Below are positions 7,395-14,015 of a DNA stretch of 17,321 bases, piece after piece. The number at the start of each line of letters is the position of its first letter. The stretch's first letter is position 1. A program made the position numbers and the translations under genes. The stretch comes from Methanoregula sp. GTDB lineage: Archaea > Halobacteriota > Methanomicrobia > Methanomicrobiales > Methanospirillaceae. The notes below the pieces were generated by a model. That model had not been told where the DNA came from and searched no databases. It saw nothing but the letters and a program-made list of their open reading frames with translations. The stretch spans positions 1 through 17,321 of the forward strand of contig JAQWDG010000001.1 of assembly GCA_028705545.1 (NCBI GenBank). Direction: 5' to 3'.

Positions 7395-8483
7395 ATGAAG
7401 GTATTTTTCGGCATAATACTTCTCATTTCATGTACCGTGATCCTTGCAGGATGCACGATGACCGGGCACAACGCCACCGCGGAGTCATTCCCTCCCTCCG
7501 ATGTGAACGCCACCCTGTCCCCGTCATCCACGGATGGAACAATCCTGGCCTCCACGCCGGCCCATGAAGTTTTCACCCTTCCCCCGATACTGCTCCCCCT
7601 GCAGTATCAGGACCGTTCTACCAGAGGGGCCTTTGACGATAGTTACCTCGGATCCTATGAATGCAGTAATGGTACGGAATCATATAGCACAAATTACACC
7701 CTCTTTGCCGGCAATGACAGCACGCACCACGTTCGTTATACCCTGGTCCCTGTCGATCCCTCCGATGAGTCCCGCACCGTTCCCCTCTCTTCCGACATTC
7801 TGGAGGCAGGCATATATCCCGATGATTTTATTGCCCGACCCGGGTATGCCTACCGGTCGCAGCTCAATGTTACCCTCGGCCCCAACGTGACGGGGGAGTC
7901 TCACACAAATCCCGACGGTTCCGGATGGAGCCGGGACCCGTACTTCCCCTTCCGCCTGGAAGTCACCATTGACGGCAGCGATGCCCCGGATGCAAATGAC
8001 CGTATCGCGGTTACCAAGATCTGCTCGTTCCATTCCCAGACCCGAAGCATGCAGCCGATGCCCGGGATAGATTCGGCACTGCGGTCCCCTGTTGTATTGA
8101 ATGTCGGGGAAACGCAAAACTTCCCTGTCCGGGCCCGAAACTATGGCGGCGGACTGCGCGAGCTGTACTTTACGATCCCATCGCGCATACCCGGGGAGAG
8201 CTGGTCGTTTCCGCTGGAGTCCAGCCCGGGACAGCTTCAGCCGATACCCGATGGACTGGCATTCTCCTTTGACCCCGTGGTCATGAGCGGTACGAACTTC
8301 CACTTATCGAATACTACCCTGACGATAGGAACCGATCCGCGCATCCCGCCCGGCAATTATTCTTTCCCTCTCGTTCTCTGCTACCGGAACCTTGACCTGG
8401 ACAACCAGAGCTCGCTGCATTTCCCGTTCAGCGATATGCCCTATTGTGGTACGGCGACGAGTTTTACCGTGGATATCGTGTAA
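7395..8483 (+). CDS. Sequon-rich surface lipoprotein, unknown function
   Basis: 362 residues. A short basic start and hydrophobic stretch end in the lipobox L17-A-G-C20, so the mature protein should be lipid-anchored on the outer face of the membrane. The chain carries about ten N-x-S/T sequons (for example NATA, NVTL, NVTG, NTTL, NYSF, NQSS), consistent with heavy archaeal N-glycosylation. The composition is beta-rich with repeated Pro/Ser/Asp turns; I recognise no domain. It lies divergent to the regulator B operon across a 223-bp gap (7172-7394) in which I see no convincing plus-strand TATA box or strong Shine-Dalgarno; AAAGG at 7383-7387 is the only weak candidate. The start was chosen because it gives a compact lipoprotein signal. 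Confidence 0.8.
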   Translation: MKVFFGIILLISCTVILAGCTMTGHNATAESFPPSDVNATLSPSSTDGTILASTPAHEVFTLPPILLPLQYQDRSTRGAFDDSYLGSYECSNGTESYSTNYTLFAGNDSTHHVRYTLVPVDPSDESRTVPLSSDILEAGIYPDDFIARPGYAYRSQLNVTLGPNVTGESHTNPDGSGWSRDPYFPFRLEVTIDGSDAPDANDRIAVTKICSFHSQTRSMQPMPGIDSALRSPVVLNVGETQNFPVRARNYGGGLRELYFTIPSRIPGESWSFPLESSPGQLQPIPDGLAFSFDPVVMSGTNFHLSNTTLTIGTDPRIPPGNYSFPLVLCYRNLDLDNQSSLHFPFSDMPYCGTATSFTVDIV

Positions 8484-8525
8484 AAATGGGGGGGCCTGGG
8501 TGTTCCTTACCGACACATCCTATAC

Positions 8526-8538
8526 GTTTTTTCTTTTC
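8526..8538 (+). terminator. T-rich transcription terminator after the lipoprotein gene
   Basis: A T6-C-T4 run about 45 nt after the stop of the plus-strand lipoprotein, in the 145-bp convergent gap 8484-8628. Oligo-T runs terminate archaeal RNA polymerase. No other feature was seen in this gap. Confidence 0.5.
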
Positions 8539-8628
8539 CTGTCGGACCGGAGCACAGGTCTGTTGCAGGATTTTCGTTCTCTCAAACCTATAATCGCCGT
8601 TATCGTCCTGCCAGTGTGCATTATGTCC

Positions 8629-9399
8629 TTATTTTGTGTTTTTCGACAACCGGTACGAATAACAGGTAATATAGATCAGTGCAACGCAGAGCACGCCAAG
8701 CATCAGGGCAATGGCCCAGATGCCGGTAAACGGACTACCGAGGACGATAAGGATCCCGGCGCCCATGAATACCGGGCCGCCCCGCTCGTGGGTCATCTTC
8801 CAGTTTCTCTCGTCTTTTAGGGTCCAGGGAAGACGGATGCCCATGGCCCGGTTTGGTTCGATCAATGGCAGCAGGCTACCCAGAACAATAAAAATTACTC
8901 CCAGGAGCATTGGGAGGACTGTAACGATGGGAATCGTCAGGCCGGTGGCATTTGCAAATGTAACCGCCTGTACGGCAAGGACCAGACAGGCTGCCGAGAA
9001 GATAATGATTGCGTAAATGTCGCGCGACAGAACCGATGGCGAATGCATCTGTTTGAACCTTGGCAGGACCTGGGTGAGGATCATTACGAGGGTCAGGATA
9101 GCAGGAAGGGTAAACACGGAGGGGAATTTTTCGCCAAATGCATCCGGAACGCCGGCATAGTTCCAGTGGACCGGAATGATGTCCGGAAGGAGGGGAAGAA
9201 CTGCCAGGGCGAGGATGTACGACAGTCCGGTGACTACCCATGCCATGCGGGTAAAAAGAAGTTCCCGCCGGCCAATGGGCCCGGCTTCCCTGTCCCTGTT
9301 GTCCAGCGATCCTGTCGTATTGCTGCCGTCGGCCTTGGCTGCTGCTTCCATGGGGCACCAGCCGAGCCATTCGCCGATAACTTCTGCGAATCGTGTCAT
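8629..9399 (-). CDS. SdpI-family (DUF1648 + SdpI) membrane protein with WLGWC tag
   Basis: 256 residues. I chose the ATG at 9399 because it overlaps the upstream regulator stop as ATGA (9396-9399) and sets the tag W11-L-G-W-C15 at the same residues as in the other operon. A DUF1648 domain follows (about 62-110) with LPDIIPVHWNYAGVPDAFGEK (71-91), then further helices (129-150, 155-179). The SdpI signature is N183-R-A-M-G-I-R-L-P-W-T-L-K (183-195), followed by NWKMTHERGGPVFMGAGI, then the last helices (209-246). Family knowledge: Bacillus SdpI gives immunity to the SdpC toxin and sequesters the SdpR repressor at the membrane. Archaeal members are uncharacterised. Here too it is encoded with a small DNA-binding regulator, although that regulator is of a different family from SdpR. 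Confidence 0.87.
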   Translation of the reverse strand: MTRFAEVIGEWLGWCPMEAAAKADGSNTTGSLDNRDREAGPIGRRELLFTRMAWVVTGLSYILALAVLPLLPDIIPVHWNYAGVPDAFGEKFPSVFTLPAILTLVMILTQVLPRFKQMHSPSVLSRDIYAIIIFSAACLVLAVQAVTFANATGLTIPIVTVLPMLLGVIFIVLGSLLPLIEPNRAMGIRLPWTLKDERNWKMTHERGGPVFMGAGILIVLGSPFTGIWAIALMLGVLCVALIYITCYSYRLSKNTK

Positions 9400-9845
9400 G
9401 TCATGCTCTCCTTTATTCTGGTAAACAGTTCTTCTGCCATTTTTGTCGGGTGATCCGTATTCCTGATCTTGAACCCGAGTTCGGTTGCGTAGTCCCAGAG
9501 TAACTCGATACATTCCGTATATCTCTGGCAGGTTCCGCAGTCCCCATCGTGTTCGTACCAGACCTGAACCCCGTGTTTTTTTGAGACAAAGATAATGGCC
9601 GCAGTCTGGAACGGGATCGACCGGCCAAGAAGGATCCCCCGCTCGGCATCAATCTTCCCGATCGCGATCTGGTTTGCCTGCGCCATCTCCTGCAGGATGG
9701 TTCCGATCTTTTCGTCCATTAAAAGAAGCGCCCGGGAGACCGCCTGGCGGGAAATACCGAACCGGTTCGCTATCCCGATATTGGACTCGCCGCTCCTGCG
9801 CAGTACCCAAAACCCGAATTGCTTGTCGTTTGTTTGCAGGAACAC
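9396..9845 (-). CDS. Small HTH transcriptional regulator with C-x2-C-x5-C motif (regulator C)
   Basis: 149 residues starting at a GTG (9843-9845). That start is supported by the N-terminus aligning without gaps to regulator B (MFL-TN-KQFGFW) and by the dyad ending 2 nt upstream exactly as in the other units. The HTH is at about 14-47 (NIGIANRFGISRQAVSRAL). The RGILLGRSIPFQT and KKHGVQVWYEHDGDC segments and Cys 103, 106 and 112 are conserved with regulator B. It is first in a two-gene operon with the SdpI-like gene (ATGA overlap). The same HTH/membrane-partner layout appearing twice within 3 kb argues that the two protein types work together. Its dyad arm sequence (GTCAACATT) differs from sites A and B (GTAAAT), so the two regulators may have distinct specificities. 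Confidence 0.82.
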   Translation of the reverse strand: MFLQTNDKQFGFWVLRRSGESNIGIANRFGISRQAVSRALLLMDEKIGTILQEMAQANQIAIGKIDAERGILLGRSIPFQTAAIIFVSKKHGVQVWYEHDGDCGTCQRYTECIELLWDYATELGFKIRNTDHPTKMAEELFTRIKESMT

Positions 9846-9847
9846 AT

Positions 9848-9867
9848 GTCAACATTGTAATGTTGAC
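9848..9867 (-). promoter_or_regulatory. Perfect 9-2-9 palindrome, operator of regulator C operon (site C)
   Basis: On the plus strand this reads GTCAACATTGTAATGTTGAC: two perfect 9-bp arms around a 2-bp centre. It ends 2 nt before the GTG at 9845 and sits against the TATA box. It is the strongest of the three dyads and has the same 20-bp length and position as sites A and B. Confidence 0.8.
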
Positions 9868-9869
9868 GT

Positions 9870-9879
9870 TATATATTTT
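9870..9879 (-). promoter_or_regulatory. TATA box of the regulator C/SdpI operon
   Basis: AAAATATATA on the minus strand, about 29 nt upstream of the GTG at 9845 and 2 bp from site C. It predicts a leaderless or nearly leaderless mRNA. Confidence 0.68.
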
Positions 9880-9986
9880 CCTGTGTCGGGGCCATCAGTT
9901 TGTTTTTCTTGCGAAATTTCTACCAGTTTCGCCCCGCGCGGCCGGTATTTATGACCCGGCGTACCGACAAGCTATCAGGTATACCC

Positions 9987-10673
9987 ATGCTGCCAAAAGT
10001 CATCCTCCACACGGCTGTCAGTCTCGATGGCCGCATCACGAACTTCCCGGCCGATCTCGAGCTCTATTATAGGCTTGCCGCGCAGTACAACCCCGACGCC
10101 GTCCTGTTTGGCAGCTCCACGATCCTTGGGGCACCTACCCTGGAAGTCCCTGACGAGCACCGCGGGATGTTCACACCCCGTCCGGGCACGCCGGATCCCC
10201 GGCCGCTGATGGTGGTTGCCGACAGCCGGGGAAAGGTACGGTGCTGGGAGAAGCTCCAAAAATGGCCATATGTCCGGGATTTTGTCGCTCTCTGTTCGTC
10301 GTCGACCCCCCGGGAGTACGGGGAATACCTTGCATCGTGCGGGATACATCAGGTCATTGCCGGTGACGGGCAGGTGGATATACGTCTCGCTCTTGAAAAG
10401 CTCACCGGGCAATTCGGAGTCCGCACAGTCCGGGCGGACAGCGGCGGAACGCTCAACAGCGTGCTCCTGGCAACGGGCCTTGTGGATACCGTGAGCGTTC
10501 TTATCCATCCCTGCATTGCCGGGGGAAAACCCGAGCCTACGCTTTTTGATCCCCTCCGCGCCGGAATCGGGACCTTAAACGTACCCCTCACTCTCCGGTC
10601 CTGCGAGGTTCAGGAAAATGGTATCATCTGGGCACAATATACGGTTGGCAGAACCTGCGATGAGGTGTCGTAA
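9987..10673 (+). CDS. RibD C-terminal/DHFR-like pyrimidine reductase family protein
   Basis: 228 residues from the ATG at 9987, where the first beta strand begins directly (PKVILHTAVSLDGRI, 3-17), as is usual for RibD-C enzymes. In-frame ATGs at 9900 and 9951 would only add an unmatched basic leader. A weak AGGT (9977-9980) precedes the start. Family features: AVSLDG near the N-terminus, the VLFGSSTILG turn (39-48), the VRADSGGTLNSVLLATGLVD motif (148-167) that binds NADPH and substrate, and LIHPCIAGG (172-180). Archaeal members include the 2,5-diamino-6-ribosylamino-pyrimidinone phosphate reductase of riboflavin and F420 precursor synthesis. This copy lacks the usual DDP-x-L-T-V-R segment after the GxxT turn, having APTLEVPDEHRG instead, so a different substrate is possible. 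No riboflavin genes are adjacent. Confidence 0.8.
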   Translation: MLPKVILHTAVSLDGRITNFPADLELYYRLAAQYNPDAVLFGSSTILGAPTLEVPDEHRGMFTPRPGTPDPRPLMVVADSRGKVRCWEKLQKWPYVRDFVALCSSSTPREYGEYLASCGIHQVIAGDGQVDIRLALEKLTGQFGVRTVRADSGGTLNSVLLATGLVDTVSVLIHPCIAGGKPEPTLFDPLRAGIGTLNVPLTLRSCEVQENGIIWAQYTVGRTCDEVS

Positions 10674-10727
10674 ACCGGCCCCCCTTCCGAAAAGAGATAA
10701 TCGGGGTATCCCTGGCCGATCTATACG

Positions 10728-11543
10728 TTATTCGAGATCCCAGAGGACTGCGCGTTCGCAAAAATACGTAAACAACCGTTCCGCCCAGTCAAGAGCGCTG
10801 GGATCGCTGCTGTACATATCGGCAGAACTGTCATACACATCGGGGCTTTTCTTGTTTAAGCCAAGAGAGAGATGTTTGTCCGTCACCGTGATTCCCAGAT
10901 GGAGCGGTTCGCGGACCATCCAGACTTTAAAATGCCGGTACGGTTTGAGTTTTCGTATTTTGCCGGCAAAGGGCTCCTGCGCCAGACCTTCGGCAATAGT
11001 ACGGTTTACGACAAGTTCGACAGGTACCCCGGACACAACCCTTTCTGCAAGGACATCGGCGATCTCGGTGCTCATTACCGAGGAGATGCCGTGGATATAT
11101 TTTGCCTCCTTTAAAATGTTGACAAAATGGGTGTATACGTGGAACATATTATTGGTTGTATCGAACTTCACATCCGACCCGATGAGATCCCCGATCTGAT
11201 AGAGGAATGATTCCGGGATTCCCTCAATGTCGTGAGTCGACCAGAATTCCTGGTGCCGGGCAAATTCACCCATGGTCATCACCAAATCGCCAATCTTGGT
11301 GGCAAGGATCCTGCCGGGTGGAGTGATGTAGTACCCATCCGCCCGCTGTTCTATGAGCGCGAGGCGTTCGAGACTCCGGATCTTGGGGATGATAGCCTGT
11401 GAGACGCTTCCGGTTACATCACGAAGTTGTGAGAGCTGGCGGGGACCGGAGGCAACCGAGAGGAGGATCTGGATCTTCAACCGTGACGAGAACAGGGATT
11501 GGACCTGTTTGTAGGTGGTATTGTAAATATCCAGTGGCTCCAT
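10728..11543 (-). CDS. FilR1/DUF1724-type winged-helix transcriptional regulator
   Basis: 271 residues. N-terminal winged helix (about 13-80): SSRLKIQILLSVASGPRQLSQLRDVTG, a recognition helix around SVSQAIIPKIRSLERLALI, and a wing ending YYITPPGR. The C-terminal DUF1724 domain (about 130-265) contains VSGVPVELVVNRTI (170-183), HFKVWMVREPLHLGITVTDKHLSLGL and YDSSADMYSSDPSALDWAERLF. This architecture is common in methanogens (FilR1-like), where several paralogues regulate metabolism or envelope genes; the target here is unknown. I chose the ATG at 11543 rather than the start at 11603 because a TATA-like AAATACTTA lies 23-27 nt upstream, which would make the mRNA leaderless, and because the extra 20 residues are only low-complexity Lys/Glu. 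Confidence 0.83.
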   Translation of the reverse strand: MEPLDIYNTTYKQVQSLFSSRLKIQILLSVASGPRQLSQLRDVTGSVSQAIIPKIRSLERLALIEQRADGYYITPPGRILATKIGDLVMTMGEFARHQEFWSTHDIEGIPESFLYQIGDLIGSDVKFDTTNNMFHVYTHFVNILKEAKYIHGISSVMSTEIADVLAERVVSGVPVELVVNRTIAEGLAQEPFAGKIRKLKPYRHFKVWMVREPLHLGITVTDKHLSLGLNKKSPDVYDSSADMYSSDPSALDWAERLFTYFCERAVLWDLE

Positions 11544-11561
11544 GTTCGTACGGTTTACTAA

Positions 11562-11570
11562 TAAGTATTT
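11562..11570 (-). promoter_or_regulatory. TATA-like box for the FilR1-type regulator
   Basis: AAATACTTA on the minus strand, centred about 23 nt from the ATG at 11543. It supports that start. No dyad of the site A/B/C type is present here. Confidence 0.5.
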
Positions 11571-11609
11571 AGCCTTTAACTTTTTTTCATTTTCCTCACA
11601 CATATGCGA

Positions 11610-11623
11610 TCTCTAAAAAAAAA
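11610..11623 (-). terminator. T9 terminator after the UbiA-type gene
   Basis: Nine consecutive A on the plus strand (11615-11623) read as T9 on the minus strand, about 17-25 nt past the UbiA stop. It would separate that transcript from the following regulator gene. Confidence 0.6.
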
Positions 11624-11639
11624 CGCAGTTTTTGGCCGG

Positions 11640-12578
11640 TTATACGGCTAAAAACACGGTCACTGTTGCAATCCCCAGTGCAAATCCTATATACATCCCG
11701 TCAGATGCCCCGTCGGCGATGAAGCTGATGAGGCCGGGCCTGTCTGACAGATAAACACACAGGTGGGAATAGATGTTTGCTGCAACAAGAAGGAGTGTAA
11801 CCGACAACGATAGATATACGGCGCTGTAGAGTACCAGCGGAACCCCCAGGAAAAGGAGGATTACCGAAAGGATCCTTCTTGTGCCAGCCTCTCCAAAGAG
11901 AACCGGGATCGTGCACACACCCGCTTGTTCATCACCCCTCCTGTCCCGGATATCCGGCAGCAGCGATGCCATGATACCCCACAGGAAAAAGAGCACAAAT
12001 GCGACAACGGTTTTGGAATCCGGAATCCCCTGGTTCATATACACCGGCAGCAGTGCAAGCAACGTTGCCCATGCAAACCCGACGGTGATATTTTTCATTG
12101 CCGGGATCTCTTTTAACCGGTGATATCCGCACCATTTCGGGAGGCACCGGAAGCTGTACAGGAACCCGCAGATGAATGGGGCCAAGGTAGCAAGGACACT
12201 CAGCGGTCCCCCGGTGGCTGCGAGACAGAGTGCACCGGTAAGTGCGAGGAGAGCCCCATAGAAGAGGTAACTCTCGTATCGTTTGGTAAAAGCGAACCTG
12301 TCCTGCCGGTTTACCGCGTCTTCCTCCTCATCGGTTTTCCGGTTCAGGTTATATACAGAAAACGCGGTGAAAAATGCAATACCGGCAATGACCGGGCTCC
12401 AGGGTACCTGCTGGATGAAACAGGATACATAGGCCATTGCAACGCATTCGAAACACAGTACCAGCGAGCTGAATACAAGGAAATCGTACAGGGTAGCGAT
12501 CCTGTTTATCGTGTTTTCGAGGTACCTCCGGAAGAGTTCCGTACCCTCCGGCACATTCTCGCATGCTGAAAATGTCAT
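11640..12578 (-). CDS. UbiA-superfamily prenyltransferase-like membrane protein
   Basis: 312 residues from the ATG at 12578, or 316 from the in-frame ATG at 12590; the sequence does not decide between them. About eight to nine membrane helices. The two Asp-rich Mg-prenyl-diphosphate sites are present (numbered on the longer form): N83-x3-D87-x3-D91 (NRKTDEEED) and D213-x2-D216-x3-D220 (DIRDRRGDEQAG). A YSF-x4-P-K loop and RLKEIPAMKN (158-167) lie between them. UbiA enzymes attach polyprenyl chains to aromatic, glycerol-phosphate or quinone acceptors. In methanogens without quinones, members serve in ether-lipid synthesis or in pathways not yet assigned. It is divergent from the unknown gene at 12835. 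The lack of pathway neighbours leaves the acceptor open. Confidence 0.82.
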   Translation of the reverse strand: MTFSACENVPEGTELFRRYLENTINRIATLYDFLVFSSLVLCFECVAMAYVSCFIQQVPWSPVIAGIAFFTAFSVYNLNRKTDEEEDAVNRQDRFAFTKRYESYLFYGALLALTGALCLAATGGPLSVLATLAPFICGFLYSFRCLPKWCGYHRLKEIPAMKNITVGFAWATLLALLPVYMNQGIPDSKTVVAFVLFFLWGIMASLLPDIRDRRGDEQAGVCTIPVLFGEAGTRRILSVILLFLGVPLVLYSAVYLSLSVTLLLVAANIYSHLCVYLSDRPGLISFIADGASDGMYIGFALGIATVTVFLAV

Positions 12579-12834
12579 ACGCAGAAACATCGCAAAAAGA
12601 GTTCACATTCGTTCTGACACCGAATGTTAATCGCAGCGATGAACTGGAAATCTCGTGATAAATATGTCGATAAACCGTAAATGGTATCCCTGAGTGTGCA
12701 GGCCTCTGGGCGCACTCCGGCAGTGGGGGAAAGCAGGTCTCATAATGCAATTATGTATTATTGGAGGATCCTGCACACCCCGTCACACTGTGCCTGGTGA
12801 GAACCCTGTCGTCTTAAACCGGCAAGGACGAAAA

Positions 12835-13221
12835 ATGAACGATGAAACCCCTGAAAAGGCTGAGATTTTCCGGCACCTTCTCCTTGCAGGAGATCTGTTA
12901 GCACACCATGCTTCCGATGAACAGGGCAGGACTATCAGGGATCTGTTAAAACAGTCTGGAATAATCCTGAATCAGTCCGATTTCCAGGTATTGGACCGGT
13001 GCACTATAGGGACTTCACGGATCATGATCCTCAGGTACATGCTGGATTATATGATCAGTGAAGATGCTGCGGGAAAACGGATCCGGGTCGAGGGGACTGT
13101 TGCTTCAGAAAGGGATTATCAGGGTAACACCCATATACGGATTCTTTCCCGCCCACTTTCGCCTTACCCGGCATCGGGGATCGTCCAAAGCGGGTCACTC
13201 ACGGTCAAGAGCAACCCATAA
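12835..13221 (+). CDS. Hypothetical small soluble protein
   Basis: 128 residues from the ATG at 12835, preceded by a weak AAGGA (12826-12830). In-frame starts at 12694 (GTG) and 12744 (ATG) exist but add a Cys- and Gly-rich stretch that does not look like a folded N-terminus. The protein is charged with an alpha-helical first half (EKAEIFRHLLLAGDLLAHHA, DEQGRTIRDLLKQSGI) and a beta-like second half (GKRIRVEGTVASERDY, THIRILSRPL). There is no signal peptide or membrane segment, and I recognise no family. The 244 bp before it (12591-12834) hold only a possible plus-strand TATA (ATAAATATG, 12658-12666) and no other feature I can support. Confidence 0.6.
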   Translation: MNDETPEKAEIFRHLLLAGDLLAHHASDEQGRTIRDLLKQSGIILNQSDFQVLDRCTIGTSRIMILRYMLDYMISEDAAGKRIRVEGTVASERDYQGNTHIRILSRPLSPYPASGIVQSGSLTVKSNP

Positions 13222-13254
13222 TGCCGTCGGATTGGTTTACCCGCCGGAGAAAAA

Positions 13255-13263
13255 CGGTTTTTT
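13255..13263 (+). terminator. Oligo-T terminator after the hypothetical gene
   Basis: A T6 run (13258-13263) about 37 nt past the stop, in a 67-bp convergent gap. A simple archaeal-type terminator. Confidence 0.42.
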
Positions 13264-13288
13264 CACGGAAAAAGGGCGTGTTGGCAGA

Positions 13289-13909
13289 TCATTTTCCCGC
13301 TGGGATTTCCTCTTTTGCCTGCCGTGCCGGGCAAAAGTTGCAGATGGAGAAAAAAACCTCCTTTTCCCGGTCCCGGATCAGGCAGTAACAGGCATCCCCC
13401 CGGTCTTCTACGGTAAACCCTCCCGGGAATGGCATCCCGACCGGGTGACCGGGTTTTTCGAGAACAAACATCGTGAACGCTGCCATGAGGTAATAAAAGA
13501 GCCGGTGTCTCGGGGAATAAGCAAAGGGAGTTCTCTCTGCATGCTCGTCCCAGCTAAAACAGCCCTCCGGGATCATTGCACAGAATTTATCGAAAGTCTC
13601 CCGGTCACGGATAGGTGACGTCAGTTTCCGGAAAGCGCCCGTGCGGTGCATCAGAAGCAGACGGTGGTGTGCCCCGAAGATCTGCTCGGTGAAGTACGGG
13701 CGGACTCTGGCCCGGTACGGCTCGGGCAGGTTCTCGACTTCGGTATAGAGCTTCCCGCCCAGTACCTGGAGATCGGCAAGTGTATAATCGCCTGCGGTCC
13801 GTGCGATGCATTCCCCCAGTTCTTTTTTCGTTGTTGCTGCTGCAAGGGACCGGGCCACCGATAAAATGTATTCCCGATCCTTTGGAGAAGGTGATTTTCT
13901 GATCGTCAT
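13289..13909 (-). CDS. DUF2115 (UPF0305) family methanogen protein
   Basis: 206 residues from the ATG at 13909. The long upstream extension to 14206 overlaps the divergent lipoprotein gene and is non-homologous in appearance, so I reject it. An N-terminal helical region (10-65) is followed by the conserved core: YFTEQIFGAHHRLLLMHR (72-89), FDKFCAMIPEGCFSWDEH (106-123), then MPFPGGFTVEDRGDACYC (159-176) and SICNFCPARQ (188-197). The Cys set C174, C176, C190 and C193 resembles a metal site. This family is essentially restricted to methanogens and its function is unknown. The protein has no membrane segment and no signal peptide, so it should be cytoplasmic. Confidence 0.82.
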   Translation of the reverse strand: MTIRKSPSPKDREYILSVARSLAAATTKKELGECIARTAGDYTLADLQVLGGKLYTEVENLPEPYRARVRPYFTEQIFGAHHRLLLMHRTGAFRKLTSPIRDRETFDKFCAMIPEGCFSWDEHAERTPFAYSPRHRLFYYLMAAFTMFVLEKPGHPVGMPFPGGFTVEDRGDACYCLIRDREKEVFFSICNFCPARQAKEEIPAGK

Positions 13910-13952
13910 GGTTTTACTGTTGTTCCGGATCGGTTGTATGCCCGGGACGCTT

Positions 13953-13991
13953 AATAATATGCAGTCAGTACCGTTTTTTAACAATATTATT
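13953..13991. promoter_or_regulatory. Divergent TATA boxes between the DUF2115 gene and the broken lipoprotein gene
   Basis: AATAATAT (13953-13960) and its reverse complement ATATTATT (13984-13991) face outward across 23 bp. The right copy is about 27 nt before the ATG at 14016, giving a leaderless start for the plus-strand gene. The left copy is about 45-50 nt before the DUF2115 ATG at 13909. They most likely form a back-to-back promoter pair. Confidence 0.5.
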
Positions 13992-14015
13992 GAGTGGGAG
14001 GGCGTTCTATCCCCT

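Noticed and set aside
7322..7576. Minus-strand frame of 84 residues overlapping the lipoprotein start
   Set aside because: It overlaps the signal peptide region of a convincing lipoprotein and has no recognisable features.
7680..8303. 207-residue minus-strand frame inside the lipoprotein gene
   Set aside because: It is antisense to a lipobox-containing, sequon-rich protein; the composition (Arg/Gly/Ile rich, no hydrophobic core pattern) is typical of a shadow frame.
9400..9513. N-terminal extension of the SdpI-like protein
   Set aside because: It lies entirely within the regulator C gene, and the ATG at 9399 places the WLGWC tag at the same residues as in the paralogous operon.
9848..9867. 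Palindrome read as a terminator hairpin
   Set aside because: It lies between TATA box and start codon, lacks a following T-run, and matches the placement of the dyads at two other promoters.
12694..12834. Upstream extension of the hypothetical protein (GTG 12694 or ATG 12744)
   Set aside because: The stretch is Cys/Gly/Pro-rich without coding character and no ribosome site favours it; not fully excluded.
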